Shown: positions 35,122 to 44,135, counted from the stretch's first letter. The stretch: 64,000 nt of DNA from Bacteroidota bacterium (GCA_023458415.1 JAEWZO010000002.1:1-64000), one strand, 5' to 3'. The notes: generated from the letters alone by a model not told the origin. Translations and numbers: made by a program.

Positions 35122-36915
35122 TTAGTAGCTTCCTTTAGTGATGTAGTGCGCAGCAATCTTTTCAGTTAATGCCACTACATTCGGTGTGTTTGTGTATTTC
35201 GTGAATCTTCTCAAGCCGGAAAGCATCATTCTCTGCTCATCGCCCTCTGCGAAGGATACGATTCCTTCTTTAGCCGCTGTGATGATCGCTTCAACTGCTT
35301 TGTAAAGGTTCAGTTGAGCCATTGCAGCTTCTACGGAATCCGGTGCAAAATGTTTCTCAGCTCTCAGGATTGCAGATTCTGCCATATAAATCTGGTTCAG
35401 AATTTCAGAAGCATTCAGTAGCAAGTGCTGCTGCTTTTCAATTTCAGTCATATATTTCTGAAGCGCTGCTCCGGAAACCATCAGGAATACTTTCTTCAGA
35501 TTAGCGATGATTGCTTTTTCCTCAGACATATACGCTGAATAATCAGGCACTTCGAATGAAGGAATTCCCATCAGTTCTTTGGAAATCGCCATTGCCGGAG
35601 AAAGAAGATCCAGTTTGCCCTGCATAGCACGCTTGATCAGCATTCCAACAGCAAGAAGTCTGTTAATTTCGTTGGTTCCTTCATAAATTCTACCGATTCT
35701 GGCATCTCTCCACGCTGCTTCCATTGGTGCATCAGCAGAGAATCCCATTCCTCCGTAAACCTGAATTCCTTCGTCGGCTGTTTTTTGAGTAAGGTCAGAA
35801 ACGTAAACTTTCAGGATTGAACATTCCACTGCGAATTCCTCCACACCTTTCAGTTCAGCTTCCTGATGGTTCATTCCACCTGCAACCAGTTCAGCAATTT
35901 TATCTTCCACATCTTTTGCACCACGGTAAGAACCTGCTTCAGAAACGAATATTCCGGTTGCCATTTCAGCAATTTTCTTACGGATGGCTCCGAAAGTTGA
36001 AATCGCTACACCAAACTGCTTTCTTTCGTTTGCGTACTGAATGGAGTGGTTGGTGATTCTTCTCTGTCCGTCAAGGTTTGCTGCTGCAAGCTTGATTCTA
36101 CCTACATTCAGAGCGTTCAGAGCGATTTTGAAACCGTTGTTTCTTTCACCTAAAAGATTTTCAACAGGAACTTTCATATCGTTGAAGAAAACCTGACGAG
36201 TAGATGAAGAACGGATTCCCAGTTTGTGCTCTTCCTCACCGAATGTCATTGATTCAGGATTTTCAAGCTCGCTTCTGTTTACCACGAAACCGGTAATGTT
36301 TTTATCGTCATCAATTTTCGCGAAGAACGTGAAAGTATCGGCAAAACCTGCGTTGGAAATCCACATTTTCTGGCCGTTGATGATATAATGTTTTCCGTCT
36401 TCAGAAAGTCTGGCTTTTGTTTTTCCGGAGTTTGCATCTGATCCTGCATCAGGTTCAGTTAAACAATACGCTCCGAATTTTTCTCCAGCGGCCAAAGCCG
36501 GAAGGTATTTCTGTTTCTGCTCTTCAGTTCCGTAAAGTAGGATAGGAAGTGTACCGATTCCGGTGTGCGCTCCGTAAGCCGTTGCCAAAGATCCGTTGGC
36601 TCCGGAAGCGATGTCGCAAGCCAGCATCGTGGTTACGAAGCCCATTCCAAGTCCACCGTATTCTTCTGGAACGGCAACTCCCAAAACGCCCATTTCGCCC
36701 AATTTACGCATACATTCTTCAGTCAATGCATAATCTTTATGTTCGAAACGTTCGTGGTGAGGAACTACTTCTCTGTCAATAAATTCGCGAATGGAATCGC
36801 GAAGCATTTTCTGTTCTTCGGAAAGTTCTTCCAGTGAAAAGATGTCGGCTGCCGGAGTTTCAGTAATCAGGAAATCCCCGCCGATCAGTGATTTTTTAGT
36901 TGTTGTATCGCTCAT
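35122..36915 (-). CDS. fadE: Acyl-CoA dehydrogenase (long, FadE/VLCAD-like)
   Basis: A 597-residue FAD enzyme for the first oxidation step of fatty acyl-CoA. Visible: FAD/substrate motif YCLTEPDAGSDANSGKTKA near residue 152, KMWISNAGFADTFTFFAK, the QVYGGMGFSADAPMEAAWRDARIGRIYEGTNEINRL segment near residue 390 with the catalytic Glu in YEGTNEI. The ~190-residue C-terminal extension beyond the usual ~380 residues matches the very-long-chain class and B. subtilis FadE (about 590 residues). Electrons go to ETF; etfBA (52796-54526) carries the same predicted operator as this operon. Last gene of the marR-fad unit. Confidence 0.95.
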   Translation of the reverse strand: MSDTTTKKSLIGGDFLITETPAADIFSLEELSEEQKMLRDSIREFIDREVVPHHERFEHKDYALTEECMRKLGEMGVLGVAVPEEYGGLGMGFVTTMLACDIASGANGSLATAYGAHTGIGTLPILLYGTEEQKQKYLPALAAGEKFGAYCLTEPDAGSDANSGKTKARLSEDGKHYIINGQKMWISNAGFADTFTFFAKIDDDKNITGFVVNRSELENPESMTFGEEEHKLGIRSSSTRQVFFNDMKVPVENLLGERNNGFKIALNALNVGRIKLAAANLDGQRRITNHSIQYANERKQFGVAISTFGAIRKKIAEMATGIFVSEAGSYRGAKDVEDKIAELVAGGMNHQEAELKGVEEFAVECSILKVYVSDLTQKTADEGIQVYGGMGFSADAPMEAAWRDARIGRIYEGTNEINRLLAVGMLIKRAMQGKLDLLSPAMAISKELMGIPSFEVPDYSAYMSEEKAIIANLKKVFLMVSGAALQKYMTEIEKQQHLLLNASEILNQIYMAESAILRAEKHFAPDSVEAAMAQLNLYKAVEAIITAAKEGIVSFAEGDEQRMMLSGLRRFTKYTNTPNVVALTEKIAAHYITKGSY

Positions 36916-36942
36916 TTTTTTAAGATTTTAGATTTTGAGAGG

Positions 36943-37386
36943 AAAGAGAAAAGAGTAAAGACTTACTAACTCTCTTTCCTAACTATGATATTATACCAGG
37001 GTTTTTTGAAATCCCGAAACCATTTTCTGTAATTCCGTGATTTGATTATCAAGTACTTCAACGTTTTCCTTTTTAATAAAATTTCTTCGTGAAGAAATGA
37101 TGACTTGAGTCTGCATTTCATAAAGAGAACCCTGACTAATTTCCAGAAATCTGTTGAAATCCTTGTTTGAACTTCTGCTTGATCCTTCAGCAATGTTTGA
37201 TGGTACAGATACTGCACATCTGCGAAGTTGAGACTTCAACCCGAATTCTTCTGATTTTGGAAAAGTTTCCGTTTCCTCATAAATATCAACAGCTAAATCA
37301 ATGGATTTATTCCATATGCCCAGGTTCTTGAAATTATGTTTCATCTGAATTCGGTTTTCGTTATTAGTCTATGTTCTTTTCTCTTT
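36943..37386 (-). mobile_element. Candidate S23 (four-helix bundle) cassette with inverted-repeat ends
   Basis: The S23 gene is bracketed by AAAGAGAAAAGA at 36943-36954 (plus strand) and the same 12 bases on the minus strand at 37375-37386. The similarity extends inward (19 of 23 positions, including AGACT). It sits between fadA and fadE, which are otherwise neighbours in the fadN-fadA-fadE order. The repeats are purine-rich, so chance similarity is a caveat. Confidence 0.4.
36991..37344 (-). CDS. Four-helix bundle protein (23S rRNA intervening-sequence / S23 family)
   Basis: A 117-residue helical protein of the S23/IVP family: NFKNLGIWNKSIDLAVDIYEETETFP at the N-terminus, GLKSQLRRCAVSVPSNIAEGSSR in the middle, and FLEISQGSLYEMQTQVIIS. 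The family includes proteins encoded within 23S rRNA intervening sequences and the Avd accessory protein of diversity-generating retroelements; cellular function is mostly unknown. Here no reverse transcriptase or variable repeat is near. It separates fadA from fadE and is flanked by short inverted repeats, as if inserted. Confidence 0.88.
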   Translation of the reverse strand: MKHNFKNLGIWNKSIDLAVDIYEETETFPKSEEFGLKSQLRRCAVSVPSNIAEGSSRSSNKDFNRFLEISQGSLYEMQTQVIISSRRNFIKKENVEVLDNQITELQKMVSGFQKTLV

Positions 37387-37398
37387 ATTCTTGCTTCT

Positions 37399-38580
37399 CT
37401 AAAGAAGTTCAAAAATTGAAGCTGCGCCCTGTCCGGTTCCTACACACATTGTTACCATTCCGTACTTGTTGCCGCGCTTTCTCATTTCATCAAGAAGCTG
37501 AACGGTCAGTTTTGTTCCGGTACAACCCAGCGGGTGACCAAGTGCAATTGCACCTCCGTTTACGTTCACGATGTCTTTGTTAAGGTCAAGTTCTTTCTGA
37601 ATGGCTACCGATTGAGAAGCAAAAGCTTCGTTCAGTTCAATCAGGTCGATGTCTTTCAGTTCAAGTCCGGCCTGTTTCAAAGCTTTTGGAATCGCGTAGA
37701 TTGGACCCATTCCCATAATTCTTGGTTCAAGACCTGCAGCTGCGTAAGAAACCAGTCTTGCTTCCGGTTCCAGACCGAGTTCTTTCACCATTTCTTCAGA
37801 CATTACCACTACGAAAGCAGCGCCGTCCGACATTTGTGAAGAGTTTCCGGCGGTAACCGAACCTCCGTTGGCGAAAACCGGACGAAGTTTTGCAAGACCT
37901 TGCAGAGAAGTGTCTTTTCTTGGACCTTCATCAACCGTGAAATCGAATTTCTTGGTTTGCATTTTCTGGTTTTCATCCAGGAAGTTGTATTCCACAGGAA
38001 TCGGAACAATCTGATTGGCAAATTTTCCTTCTTCCAGCGCTTTCAAAGCTTTCTGGTGAGAATTGAATGCGAATTCGTCCTGCTCCTCACGGGAAATTTT
38101 ATACTGATTCGCCACTGCTTCAGCAGTGTAGCCCATTCCCCAGTAATAATCAGGGTTGGTTTTTGCCACATCTGTTTCAGGAACCGGTTTGTAACCGCCC
38201 ATCGGAATGTAACTCATAGATTCGGTTCCACCTGCAATGATGCAGTCGGCCATTCCTGCCTGAATTTTCGCAGAAGCAATCGCAATCGCTTCAGAACCGG
38301 ATGCACAGTATCTGTTTACGGTAACTCCCGGAACTTTGTCAGTCTGAAGTCCCATCAGGGAAATCAAGCGCGCAACATTCAGTCCCTGTTCTGCTTCTGG
38401 CATTGCGTTTCCAACGATCAGGTCGTCAATTCTGTTTTTGTCTAACTGTGGCAGTTCAGCCATCAGCTTTTCGATAACGGTAGCCGCCATCACATCAGGT
38501 CGTGTGAAGCGCAGGGAACCTTTCGGTGCTTTTCCTACCGCTGTTCTGTATCCTTTAACTATATATGCTGTATTTGACAT
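37399..38580 (-). CDS. fadA: Acetyl-CoA C-acyltransferase (3-ketoacyl-CoA thiolase)
   Basis: A 393-residue thiolase that cleaves 3-ketoacyl-CoA to acetyl-CoA and a shortened acyl-CoA. Visible: the nucleophilic Cys in TVNRYCASGSEAIAIA near residue 91, ELNEAFASQSVA, the His of GGAIALGHPLGCTGTKLTV near residue 350, and the second Cys in MVTMCVGTGQGAAS. Full length. It follows fadN by 21 nt, and the S23 gene lies between it and fadE. Part of the predicted MarR-controlled fatty-acid oxidation operon. Confidence 0.96.
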   Translation of the reverse strand: MSNTAYIVKGYRTAVGKAPKGSLRFTRPDVMAATVIEKLMAELPQLDKNRIDDLIVGNAMPEAEQGLNVARLISLMGLQTDKVPGVTVNRYCASGSEAIAIASAKIQAGMADCIIAGGTESMSYIPMGGYKPVPETDVAKTNPDYYWGMGYTAEAVANQYKISREEQDEFAFNSHQKALKALEEGKFANQIVPIPVEYNFLDENQKMQTKKFDFTVDEGPRKDTSLQGLAKLRPVFANGGSVTAGNSSQMSDGAAFVVVMSEEMVKELGLEPEARLVSYAAAGLEPRIMGMGPIYAIPKALKQAGLELKDIDLIELNEAFASQSVAIQKELDLNKDIVNVNGGAIALGHPLGCTGTKLTVQLLDEMRKRGNKYGMVTMCVGTGQGAASIFELL

Positions 38581-38601
38581 TTTTATCTAAATATTTAGTG
38601 A

Positions 38602-40995
38602 TTAGTTTCTCAGCGGTTTTCCATTCTGTAACATATACTGAATTCTCTCAAGCGTTTTTCTTTCACCGGTCAACGATAGGAAAGTTTCTCTTTCAAGGTT
38701 CAGCAGGTACTGTTCTGTTACGACAGTCGGTTCGGAAAGATTTCCACCCACCATCACATAGCCGAGTTTATCAGCGATTTTCTTGTCGTGTTCAGAAATG
38801 TAATTTCCGGCAAGCATCTGGTCGGTTCCAACGTAGAACATACCAAGCGCGTCTTTACCAAGAACGGTAACTTTCTGCTCTATTGGTTGTGTGTAACCCT
38901 GTTCTGCAAGGAGTTTTGCTACTTTTTTCGCTTCAGCAATCTGACGGTTTTTATCTACCACCACGATGTCTTTGTGCTGCTCCAGAATTCCCATATCGTA
39001 AGCTTCGTAAGCGGAAGTTGCTACTTTACCCATCGCGATGTTCATAAAGGCGTCGCGCAGACGGTTGGTTTTCACATCATCTTTGTTGAATTCACGAGAA
39101 GTTCTCAAAGTAAGTTCTTTGGTTCCGCCACCGCCAGGAATTACACCAACTCCGGTTTCAACCAGTCCGATGTAAGTTTCAGCTGCTGCAACCACTCTGT
39201 CGGCGTGCATCGTCATTTCGCAACCGCCTCCTAAAGTCATTCCGAAAGGTGCAACCACCACAGGAACAGAAGAGTAACGAACTCTCATCATTGATTTCTG
39301 GAAGTAAGCAATCGCCATATTCAGATCATCCCAATCCTGGTCAATTGCCATCATCAGAATCATTGCGAGGTTGGCTCCAACGGAGAAATTCGCTCCCTGA
39401 TTTCCAACAACAAGTCCGTCATATTCTTTTTCAGCAAGGTCGATGGCGCGGTTCAGTCCGTCAAGAACGCCACCTCCAAGGGAGTTCATTTTGGAACGGA
39501 TTTCAAAGTTGATGATACCGTCGCCCAGATCCTGAATGGCAGATTCGGAGTTGCTCCAAAGTGTTTTATCTTTTCTGATATTGTCGAGGATGATGAATGC
39601 GTCCTGTCCGGGAATATCAGCGTAATTTGATTTGGTTTGATCGAAGAAAATCTTGTGACCTTTCTCGTTTACTTTGTAGAAAGATTCCACATTTTTTACC
39701 CAGTCTGAAACTTCGTACCCGGCTTCTTTAGCCAGCTCAATTCCTTTCTGAACGCCAACTGCATCCCAGATTTCGAAAGGACCGTTTTCCCAGCCGAAAC
39801 CTGCGCGCATTGCATCATCGATTTTGTAAACCTCGTCGGAAATTTCAGGAACTTTATGCGAAACGTACGCGAAAAGAGCTCCAAAAGATTTTCTGTAAAG
39901 ATCTCCGGCTTTGTCTTTTCCACCGATTAAAACTTTGAATCTGTCGATTGGCTTATCGATGTTTTTGGTCATTTCCAAAGTAGGGAAGCTGGATTTACCC
40001 TGAAGTTCGTACTCCATTGTATCCAGGTTCAGGCCGCGGATTTCGGATTTTCCTTCAGCGTTTTTCACTTTTTTGTAGAAACCGCCATCCGTTTTGGAAC
40101 CGAGCCATTTGTTATCCATCATTGTCTGGATGTAATCCGGCAGTTCGAAAACGTTGTTGAAATTGTTGGCTTCAGCGCCGCTTGCGTGAACACCTTTTGC
40201 CACCATCACCAAAGTATCGAGACCAACAACGTCTGCAGTTCTGAACGTTGCAGATTTCGGACGCCCAATTACAGGACCAGTTAATTTATCGATGTCGGTT
40301 ACATTCAGACCAAGGTTTTTCACTTCGTGAAGAAGGTTCATCATCGAGAAAACCCCGATTCTGTTGGCGATGAACGCAGGAGTATCTTTTGCAAGAACGG
40401 TAGTTTTACCCAGCATTTTCGCACCGTAATCCATATAGAACTGTGCGATTTCCGGATCGGTATCCTTGGTTGGAATTACTTCTAATAAAGGAAGATATCT
40501 CACCGGATTGAAGAAGTGCGTACCTGCGAAATATTTCTTGAAATCGTCGCTTCTGCCTTCTACAAGCATATTGATCGGAATACCGGAAGTGTTGGATGAA
40601 ACCAAAGTTCCCGGTTTTCTGAACTGCTCAATCTTTTCATACACCGATTTTTTGATGTCGAGTCTTTCAACTACCACCTCGATGATCCAGTCGGTGTTTT
40701 TGATTTTCGGCAGATCGTCATCAAAGTTTCCGATTTTGATTCTGTCGGCAAATTTCGGTGTGTAAAGCAGGGCAGGGCTTGCTTTTTTGAGTTTTTCAAA
40801 GTTTTCGGAAGCAATTCTGTTTCTTACGGCTTTGTCTTCTTTGGTCAGACCTTTTTTCTGTTCGGCTTCAGTCAGTTCAAAAGGCACGATATCCAGCAAA
40901 AGCACCTCTACACCAATGTTGGCGAAGTGCGCTGCAATACCGGAACCCATAATTCCTGAACCGAGAACCGTAACGTGTTTAATTCTGCGTTTCAT
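38602..40995 (-). CDS. fadN: 3-hydroxyacyl-CoA dehydrogenase / enoyl-CoA hydratase, FadN-type
   Basis: A 797-residue bifunctional enzyme for hydration and second oxidation of fatty acyl-CoA. The dehydrogenase is N-terminal: VLGSGIMGSGIAAHFANIGVEVLLLDI (NAD site, residues ~10-36), FAGTHFFNPVRYLPLLEVIPT near residue 158. The hydratase/crotonase part is C-terminal: VVVAPFGMTLGGGCEMTMHADRVVAAAETYIGLVETGVGVIPGGGG near residues 580-625. This order is the reverse of E. coli FadB and the same as B. subtilis FadN (about 790 residues), as is the fadN-fadA-fadE gene order. It lies 8 nt after marR. Confidence 0.93.
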   Translation of the reverse strand: MKRRIKHVTVLGSGIMGSGIAAHFANIGVEVLLLDIVPFELTEAEQKKGLTKEDKAVRNRIASENFEKLKKASPALLYTPKFADRIKIGNFDDDLPKIKNTDWIIEVVVERLDIKKSVYEKIEQFRKPGTLVSSNTSGIPINMLVEGRSDDFKKYFAGTHFFNPVRYLPLLEVIPTKDTDPEIAQFYMDYGAKMLGKTTVLAKDTPAFIANRIGVFSMMNLLHEVKNLGLNVTDIDKLTGPVIGRPKSATFRTADVVGLDTLVMVAKGVHASGAEANNFNNVFELPDYIQTMMDNKWLGSKTDGGFYKKVKNAEGKSEIRGLNLDTMEYELQGKSSFPTLEMTKNIDKPIDRFKVLIGGKDKAGDLYRKSFGALFAYVSHKVPEISDEVYKIDDAMRAGFGWENGPFEIWDAVGVQKGIELAKEAGYEVSDWVKNVESFYKVNEKGHKIFFDQTKSNYADIPGQDAFIILDNIRKDKTLWSNSESAIQDLGDGIINFEIRSKMNSLGGGVLDGLNRAIDLAEKEYDGLVVGNQGANFSVGANLAMILMMAIDQDWDDLNMAIAYFQKSMMRVRYSSVPVVVAPFGMTLGGGCEMTMHADRVVAAAETYIGLVETGVGVIPGGGGTKELTLRTSREFNKDDVKTNRLRDAFMNIAMGKVATSAYEAYDMGILEQHKDIVVVDKNRQIAEAKKVAKLLAEQGYTQPIEQKVTVLGKDALGMFYVGTDQMLAGNYISEHDKKIADKLGYVMVGGNLSEPTVVTEQYLLNLERETFLSLTGERKTLERIQYMLQNGKPLRN

Positions 40996-41003
40996 TTAAT
41001 ATT

Positions 41004-41450
41004 TTATTTTTTCTTATTTAGTTCTGCTGTAATTTTCTGAATTTCGGACATCACCTCGCGGAAAGTTTCCAGTTTTTCTTTTGGAATTCTGTCGGTAATA
41101 GCTTTGTTAAAATTCAGAACCACTTCCTTAGAAATATTTCTTGAATTGAGTCCTTTCTCGGTAAGCTTAATGATTACTTCACGCTTATCTGTCGTGGTTT
41201 TCTCTTTATAGATATATCCATTGTCCTCCAGAAGTTTAATAATTCTGGTAAGCGAAGTAGGTTCAATCGCCATTTTAGGACCTAAATTGGTACTTCTTGT
41301 GCCATCTTTCGGATCAATTTTTAAAAGCGTAAGACTTTGCACTACAGTGGCATCATGATCCTGCGCCAAATCGGTGTACATTTTGGAAACAGCCAACCAG
41401 GTCTGCTTCAGGATCAGATCTATTTCAATCTTGTCGTCTTTGTTTTCCAT
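41004..41450 (-). CDS. MarR-family regulator heading the fatty-acid oxidation operon
   Basis: A 148-residue winged-helix repressor: ILKQTWLAVSKMYTDLAQDHDATVVQSLTLLKID (dimer helices and start of the DNA-binding domain), PKMAIEPTSLTRIIKLLEDNGYIYKEKTTTDKREVIIKLTEKG (recognition helix and wing). ATG 41450 is chosen because a TAnnTTTG promoter lies at 41473-41480, which excludes the in-frame start at 41504. It is first in marR-fadN-fadA-S23-fadE. The palindrome TATGCATGCATA at 41489-41500 and 41573-41584 is its likely operator; the ligand is probably an acyl-CoA (inference). Confidence 0.9.
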   Translation of the reverse strand: MENKDDKIEIDLILKQTWLAVSKMYTDLAQDHDATVVQSLTLLKIDPKDGTRSTNLGPKMAIEPTSLTRIIKLLEDNGYIYKEKTTTDKREVIIKLTEKGLNSRNISKEVVLNFNKAITDRIPKEKLETFREVMSEIQKITAELNKKK

Positions 41451-41472
41451 AATTTTTCGTTTGTCGTCTTTC

Positions 41473-41480
41473 CAAATATA
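41473..41480 (-). promoter_or_regulatory. TAnnTTTG -7 box for the marR-fad operon
   Basis: TATATTTG on the minus strand, 22 nt before the marR ATG. The proximal operator begins 7 nt upstream of it. Confidence 0.7.
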
Positions 41481-41487
41481 AAAACTA

Positions 41488-41501
41488 TTATGCATGCATA
41501 A
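41488..41501. promoter_or_regulatory. Predicted MarR operator, proximal site
   Basis: A perfect 14-bp palindrome TTATGCATGCATAA placed between the expected -33 and -7 elements of the marR promoter. Confidence 0.65.
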
Positions 41502-41572
41502 CATATTCTTTCTGTTAATTTTTTGTTAAACACTGACAGTCAACCTATTAAAAAATATGAAAAGCATAATAC

Positions 41573-41584
41573 TATGCATGCATA
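41573..41584. promoter_or_regulatory. Predicted MarR operator, distal site
   Basis: A perfect 12-bp palindrome TATGCATGCATA, 84 bp (eight helical turns) from the proximal site, in the gap between marR and the ABC ATPase gene. Confidence 0.6.
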
Positions 41585-41614
41585 ATATTTCTAAGAAGCG
41601 GAGAAAATGTAGAA

Positions 41615-42538
41615 TTAGTGAAGGTTTTGAACTATTTTCTGAATATCAGCAAAATTATTTGCGAATTGTTGAAATTTTTCACCAGAAATCTCCCAAATTT
41701 CATTCTGATAGATAAAATTATAGGACGACAGGTCTTTTTTGAAGTTTTTCTGTAGAAAAGAGTAGAGCAATTCTTTCTGAAAATCGGGAGCAGAAATCTT
41801 AGGACTCACAAAGCTTTCGTGAATATCAAAAAACTGCGGGTTGATTAGTTCTGGATTAGTAAGTAAAATGTCTTCAGCGATGCCGCTCTGCATTGCTAAA
41901 TTTTTAACGTACCAGATTTTATCGGAAAACTCTTTTGCCAAACGCCAGTCGTGCGAAGAAAAAAGAATCAGTTTGTTCTCTTTTTCAGCGAGATTTCTAA
42001 GTAATTTAAGGATGGTAATTTTGTTCTCTTCATCCAAATGAGTCGTTGGTTCATCGAGAATAATGACAGGTGAATTCTGAGCTAAAGCACGACCAATTAA
42101 TGCTTTCTGGAGATTTCCGTCGGAAAGTTCGGAAAGTTGCCGGTTCCGGAAAGGCTGTAAATTTAAAGTCTCGATAATTTGTTCAACATCAGTTTTATCA
42201 GCTTCATTGATGTCAAAATAATACGGGTAATGAATGTATTTTCCGAAAGAAATCAGATCAAGAACATTATAACCGGAAGGAATTTTTGATTTTGAAAAAA
42301 CTACAGCAATGTTTTCTGCGATTTCTTTCGCAGTGAATTTTTCCACACTTTTTCCTTTCAGCCACACTTCACCATCAAGAATCGGAATCTGATTCAGGAT
42401 ACTTTTAATCAGCGTAGTTTTTCCGACACCATTGTTTCCAATTAAGAGACAGACTTCACCTAGATTCAAGGAAGCATTCCCACCTTTTATTAAAGGCGTG
42501 CTGTAACCGATGTCTGTATTTCTTAATTCTAAAAACAT
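41615..42538 (-). CDS. ABC transporter ATP-binding protein (FecE/BtuD-like)
   Basis: A 307-residue ATPase for a FecCD-type importer of siderophore, heme or cobalamin. Visible: Walker A GNNGVGKTTL near residue 34, Walker B VIILDEPTTHLDEE near residue 158, and the switch His in LFSSHDW. The ABC signature reads LSDGN instead of the usual LSGGQ. A ~90-residue C-terminal extension beyond the core is present. It is 3 nt downstream of the permease gene. No substrate-binding protein is in the cluster. Confidence 0.9.
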   Translation of the reverse strand: MFLELRNTDIGYSTPLIKGGNASLNLGEVCLLIGNNGVGKTTLIKSILNQIPILDGEVWLKGKSVEKFTAKEIAENIAVVFSKSKIPSGYNVLDLISFGKYIHYPYYFDINEADKTDVEQIIETLNLQPFRNRQLSELSDGNLQKALIGRALAQNSPVIILDEPTTHLDEENKITILKLLRNLAEKENKLILFSSHDWRLAKEFSDKIWYVKNLAMQSGIAEDILLTNPELINPQFFDIHESFVSPKISAPDFQKELLYSFLQKNFKKDLSSYNFIYQNEIWEISGEKFQQFANNFADIQKIVQNLH

Positions 42539-42541
42539 TTG

Positions 42542-43510
42542 CTAATATCTACTTTTCAAAAGCATCATCAAAATCACCGGAATTCCGAATAAGGAAGTAA
42601 TAACATTGAGTGGAAATTGTGACAATTCAGATAAAACTGAAAAAACTTCCATAATTAAAATTCCTAAAATCATATTTAAAATCCACTGTTGCCATAGTTT
42701 TGCCGGATTATAAATGATTCTGCAGAAATGCGGAACCACAATCCCGATAAAAAGAACAGGTCCTAAGAACGCTGTAACCGAGGCCGAAAGTACAGATGAC
42801 GCAATAATGATGCTGTATTTCAAAGCATTTAAGTTCACGCCAAAAGTCTGTGCGTAAGAAGTTCCCAATGCATTTCCGATTAAGGGTTTTATCGATTTAA
42901 AACTTAGAATCAGTCCAATTACCACTAAAATTGAAAGAATTATTATCTGATTTCGCGAAACCGAATTATTCGCTCCAAAACTCCACAAAATATAATTCTT
43001 CAAACTCTGGTTATCCGCATATAGCTGTAGAACCGAAATCACTGCTCCAGCCAAAGCTGAAACCAGGAAACCGAATATAATAAGAAAAGATTTATCCTGA
43101 AATCGTTTAGAAAATGCCAACAATATGAGCATCAACAAAAGACCTCCCAAAACTGCTGAAAAACTTAGAAAACTGTTTTGCAAAAATTCAGGTAAAGCGA
43201 GATTGTGCGAGAAAAAAATATAAAAAGCAACACTCAAACTCGCTACAGAAGTGATCCCCAAAACAGAAGGTCCTGCCAAAGGATTTTGAAAATATTCCTG
43301 AAGCAGGAATCCGGAAGTCGGAATGGAGATTCCGGCCAGAAGCATAACCAAAACGCGATTAATCCTGAAATCTGCGATTTGGGAATGATCCGTTCTTGAA
43401 AAAAAATCGGAAAAATTAAGCTCAATAAATCCTGTATTCAGGTTGATGATGATGGACAAAACAACGCCCAAAATCAGCAGAATACAGAGTGTGCGGAATT
43501 TAGTTGACAT
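42542..43510 (-). CDS. FecCD-family ABC transporter permease
   Basis: A 322-residue permease with about nine to ten membrane helices. Family marks: INRVLVMLLAGISIPTSGFLLQEYFQNPLAGPSVLGITSVAS near residues 47-88 and FLGPVLFIGIVVPHFCRIIYNP near residue 240 (the coupling region). The FecCD/BtuC family imports iron-siderophores, heme or vitamin B12. It overlaps the tlpA gene by 11 nt and precedes the ATPase gene by 3 nt; substrate unknown. Confidence 0.93.
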   Translation of the reverse strand: MSTKFRTLCILLILGVVLSIIINLNTGFIELNFSDFFSRTDHSQIADFRINRVLVMLLAGISIPTSGFLLQEYFQNPLAGPSVLGITSVASLSVAFYIFFSHNLALPEFLQNSFLSFSAVLGGLLLMLILLAFSKRFQDKSFLIIFGFLVSALAGAVISVLQLYADNQSLKNYILWSFGANNSVSRNQIIILSILVVIGLILSFKSIKPLIGNALGTSYAQTFGVNLNALKYSIIIASSVLSASVTAFLGPVLFIGIVVPHFCRIIYNPAKLWQQWILNMILGILIMEVFSVLSELSQFPLNVITSLFGIPVILMMLLKSRY

Positions 43511-44102
43511 TTGCAGAATCTACTGCAGGTGGAAGTAACGCGTTCATTTTTGCTTCAAGCATGGCTTTGCTCATCGCACCGATAGTTTCATCGGAAACAT
43601 TTCCTCTTTTCATAACAGTAAAAGGAATTGAACCGCCGTCCCACTGCTTAAAATTATTGGCAAAAAATTCCGGAGAAAGTGCCGCACCATCCAGTAAAAC
43701 AGTATTTCCGGAAATTCCGTGCTCTTCTGTAAATTCTTTAACGGTAACGTCCCATTCAGCTCTGTCATCGACGCTTACGAAAGTAAATTTTACAGGCTGA
43801 TATTTGGTTCTTGCCATTTTTTCGGTGAAGTGCGGAAGTTCACGAATGCATGGCCCACACCACGTTGCAAAAAAATTGGTTACGTATAAAGTATCGTTTT
43901 CTTTAGGTTTCAGGAATTCTGCAGCCTGTTCCGGAGAAAACTCAATTTTTCTGAACGGAATTACTGTGGAAACCACTTCATTGCTTTCCGGAACTGTTAC
44001 GGAATCTACAGTAAAATCTTCAGTGTTTTCAGTAACCTGTGTATCTTTTTTACAACTGACCAATGTCACTGCAAACAACAATGCCGGGATAACAATTTTC
44101 AT
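43500..44102 (-). CDS. TlpA-like thioredoxin-fold lipoprotein
   Basis: A 200-residue protein. The signal peptide ends in a lipobox (VTLVSC, Cys17), so it is predicted to be lipid-anchored. The thioredoxin-like domain carries FFATWCGPCIRELPHF near residue 80, with the WCGPC active site, and the cis-Pro region GGSIPFTVM. TlpA/ResA proteins reduce periplasmic disulfides, e.g. in cytochrome c maturation. Its 11-nt overlap with the FecCD permease gene implies coexpression; whether it helps metal or heme uptake is open. Confidence 0.88.
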   Translation of the reverse strand: MKIVIPALLFAVTLVSCKKDTQVTENTEDFTVDSVTVPESNEVVSTVIPFRKIEFSPEQAAEFLKPKENDTLYVTNFFATWCGPCIRELPHFTEKMARTKYQPVKFTFVSVDDRAEWDVTVKEFTEEHGISGNTVLLDGAALSPEFFANNFKQWDGGSIPFTVMKRGNVSDETIGAMSKAMLEAKMNALLPPAVDSANVN

Positions 44103-44113
44103 ATTATTTTTTC

Positions 44114-44121
44114 TATTTTTG
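44114..44121 (+). promoter_or_regulatory. TAnnTTTG -7 box for the PaaE-like gene
   Basis: TATTTTTG, 14 nt before the ATG at 44136. Confidence 0.6.
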
Positions 44122-44135
44122 AATCTGCAATTATT

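Noticed and set aside
36991..37344. Diversity-generating retroelement accessory protein (Avd)
   Set aside because: The family is related, but there is no reverse transcriptase, template repeat or variable repeat in the window.
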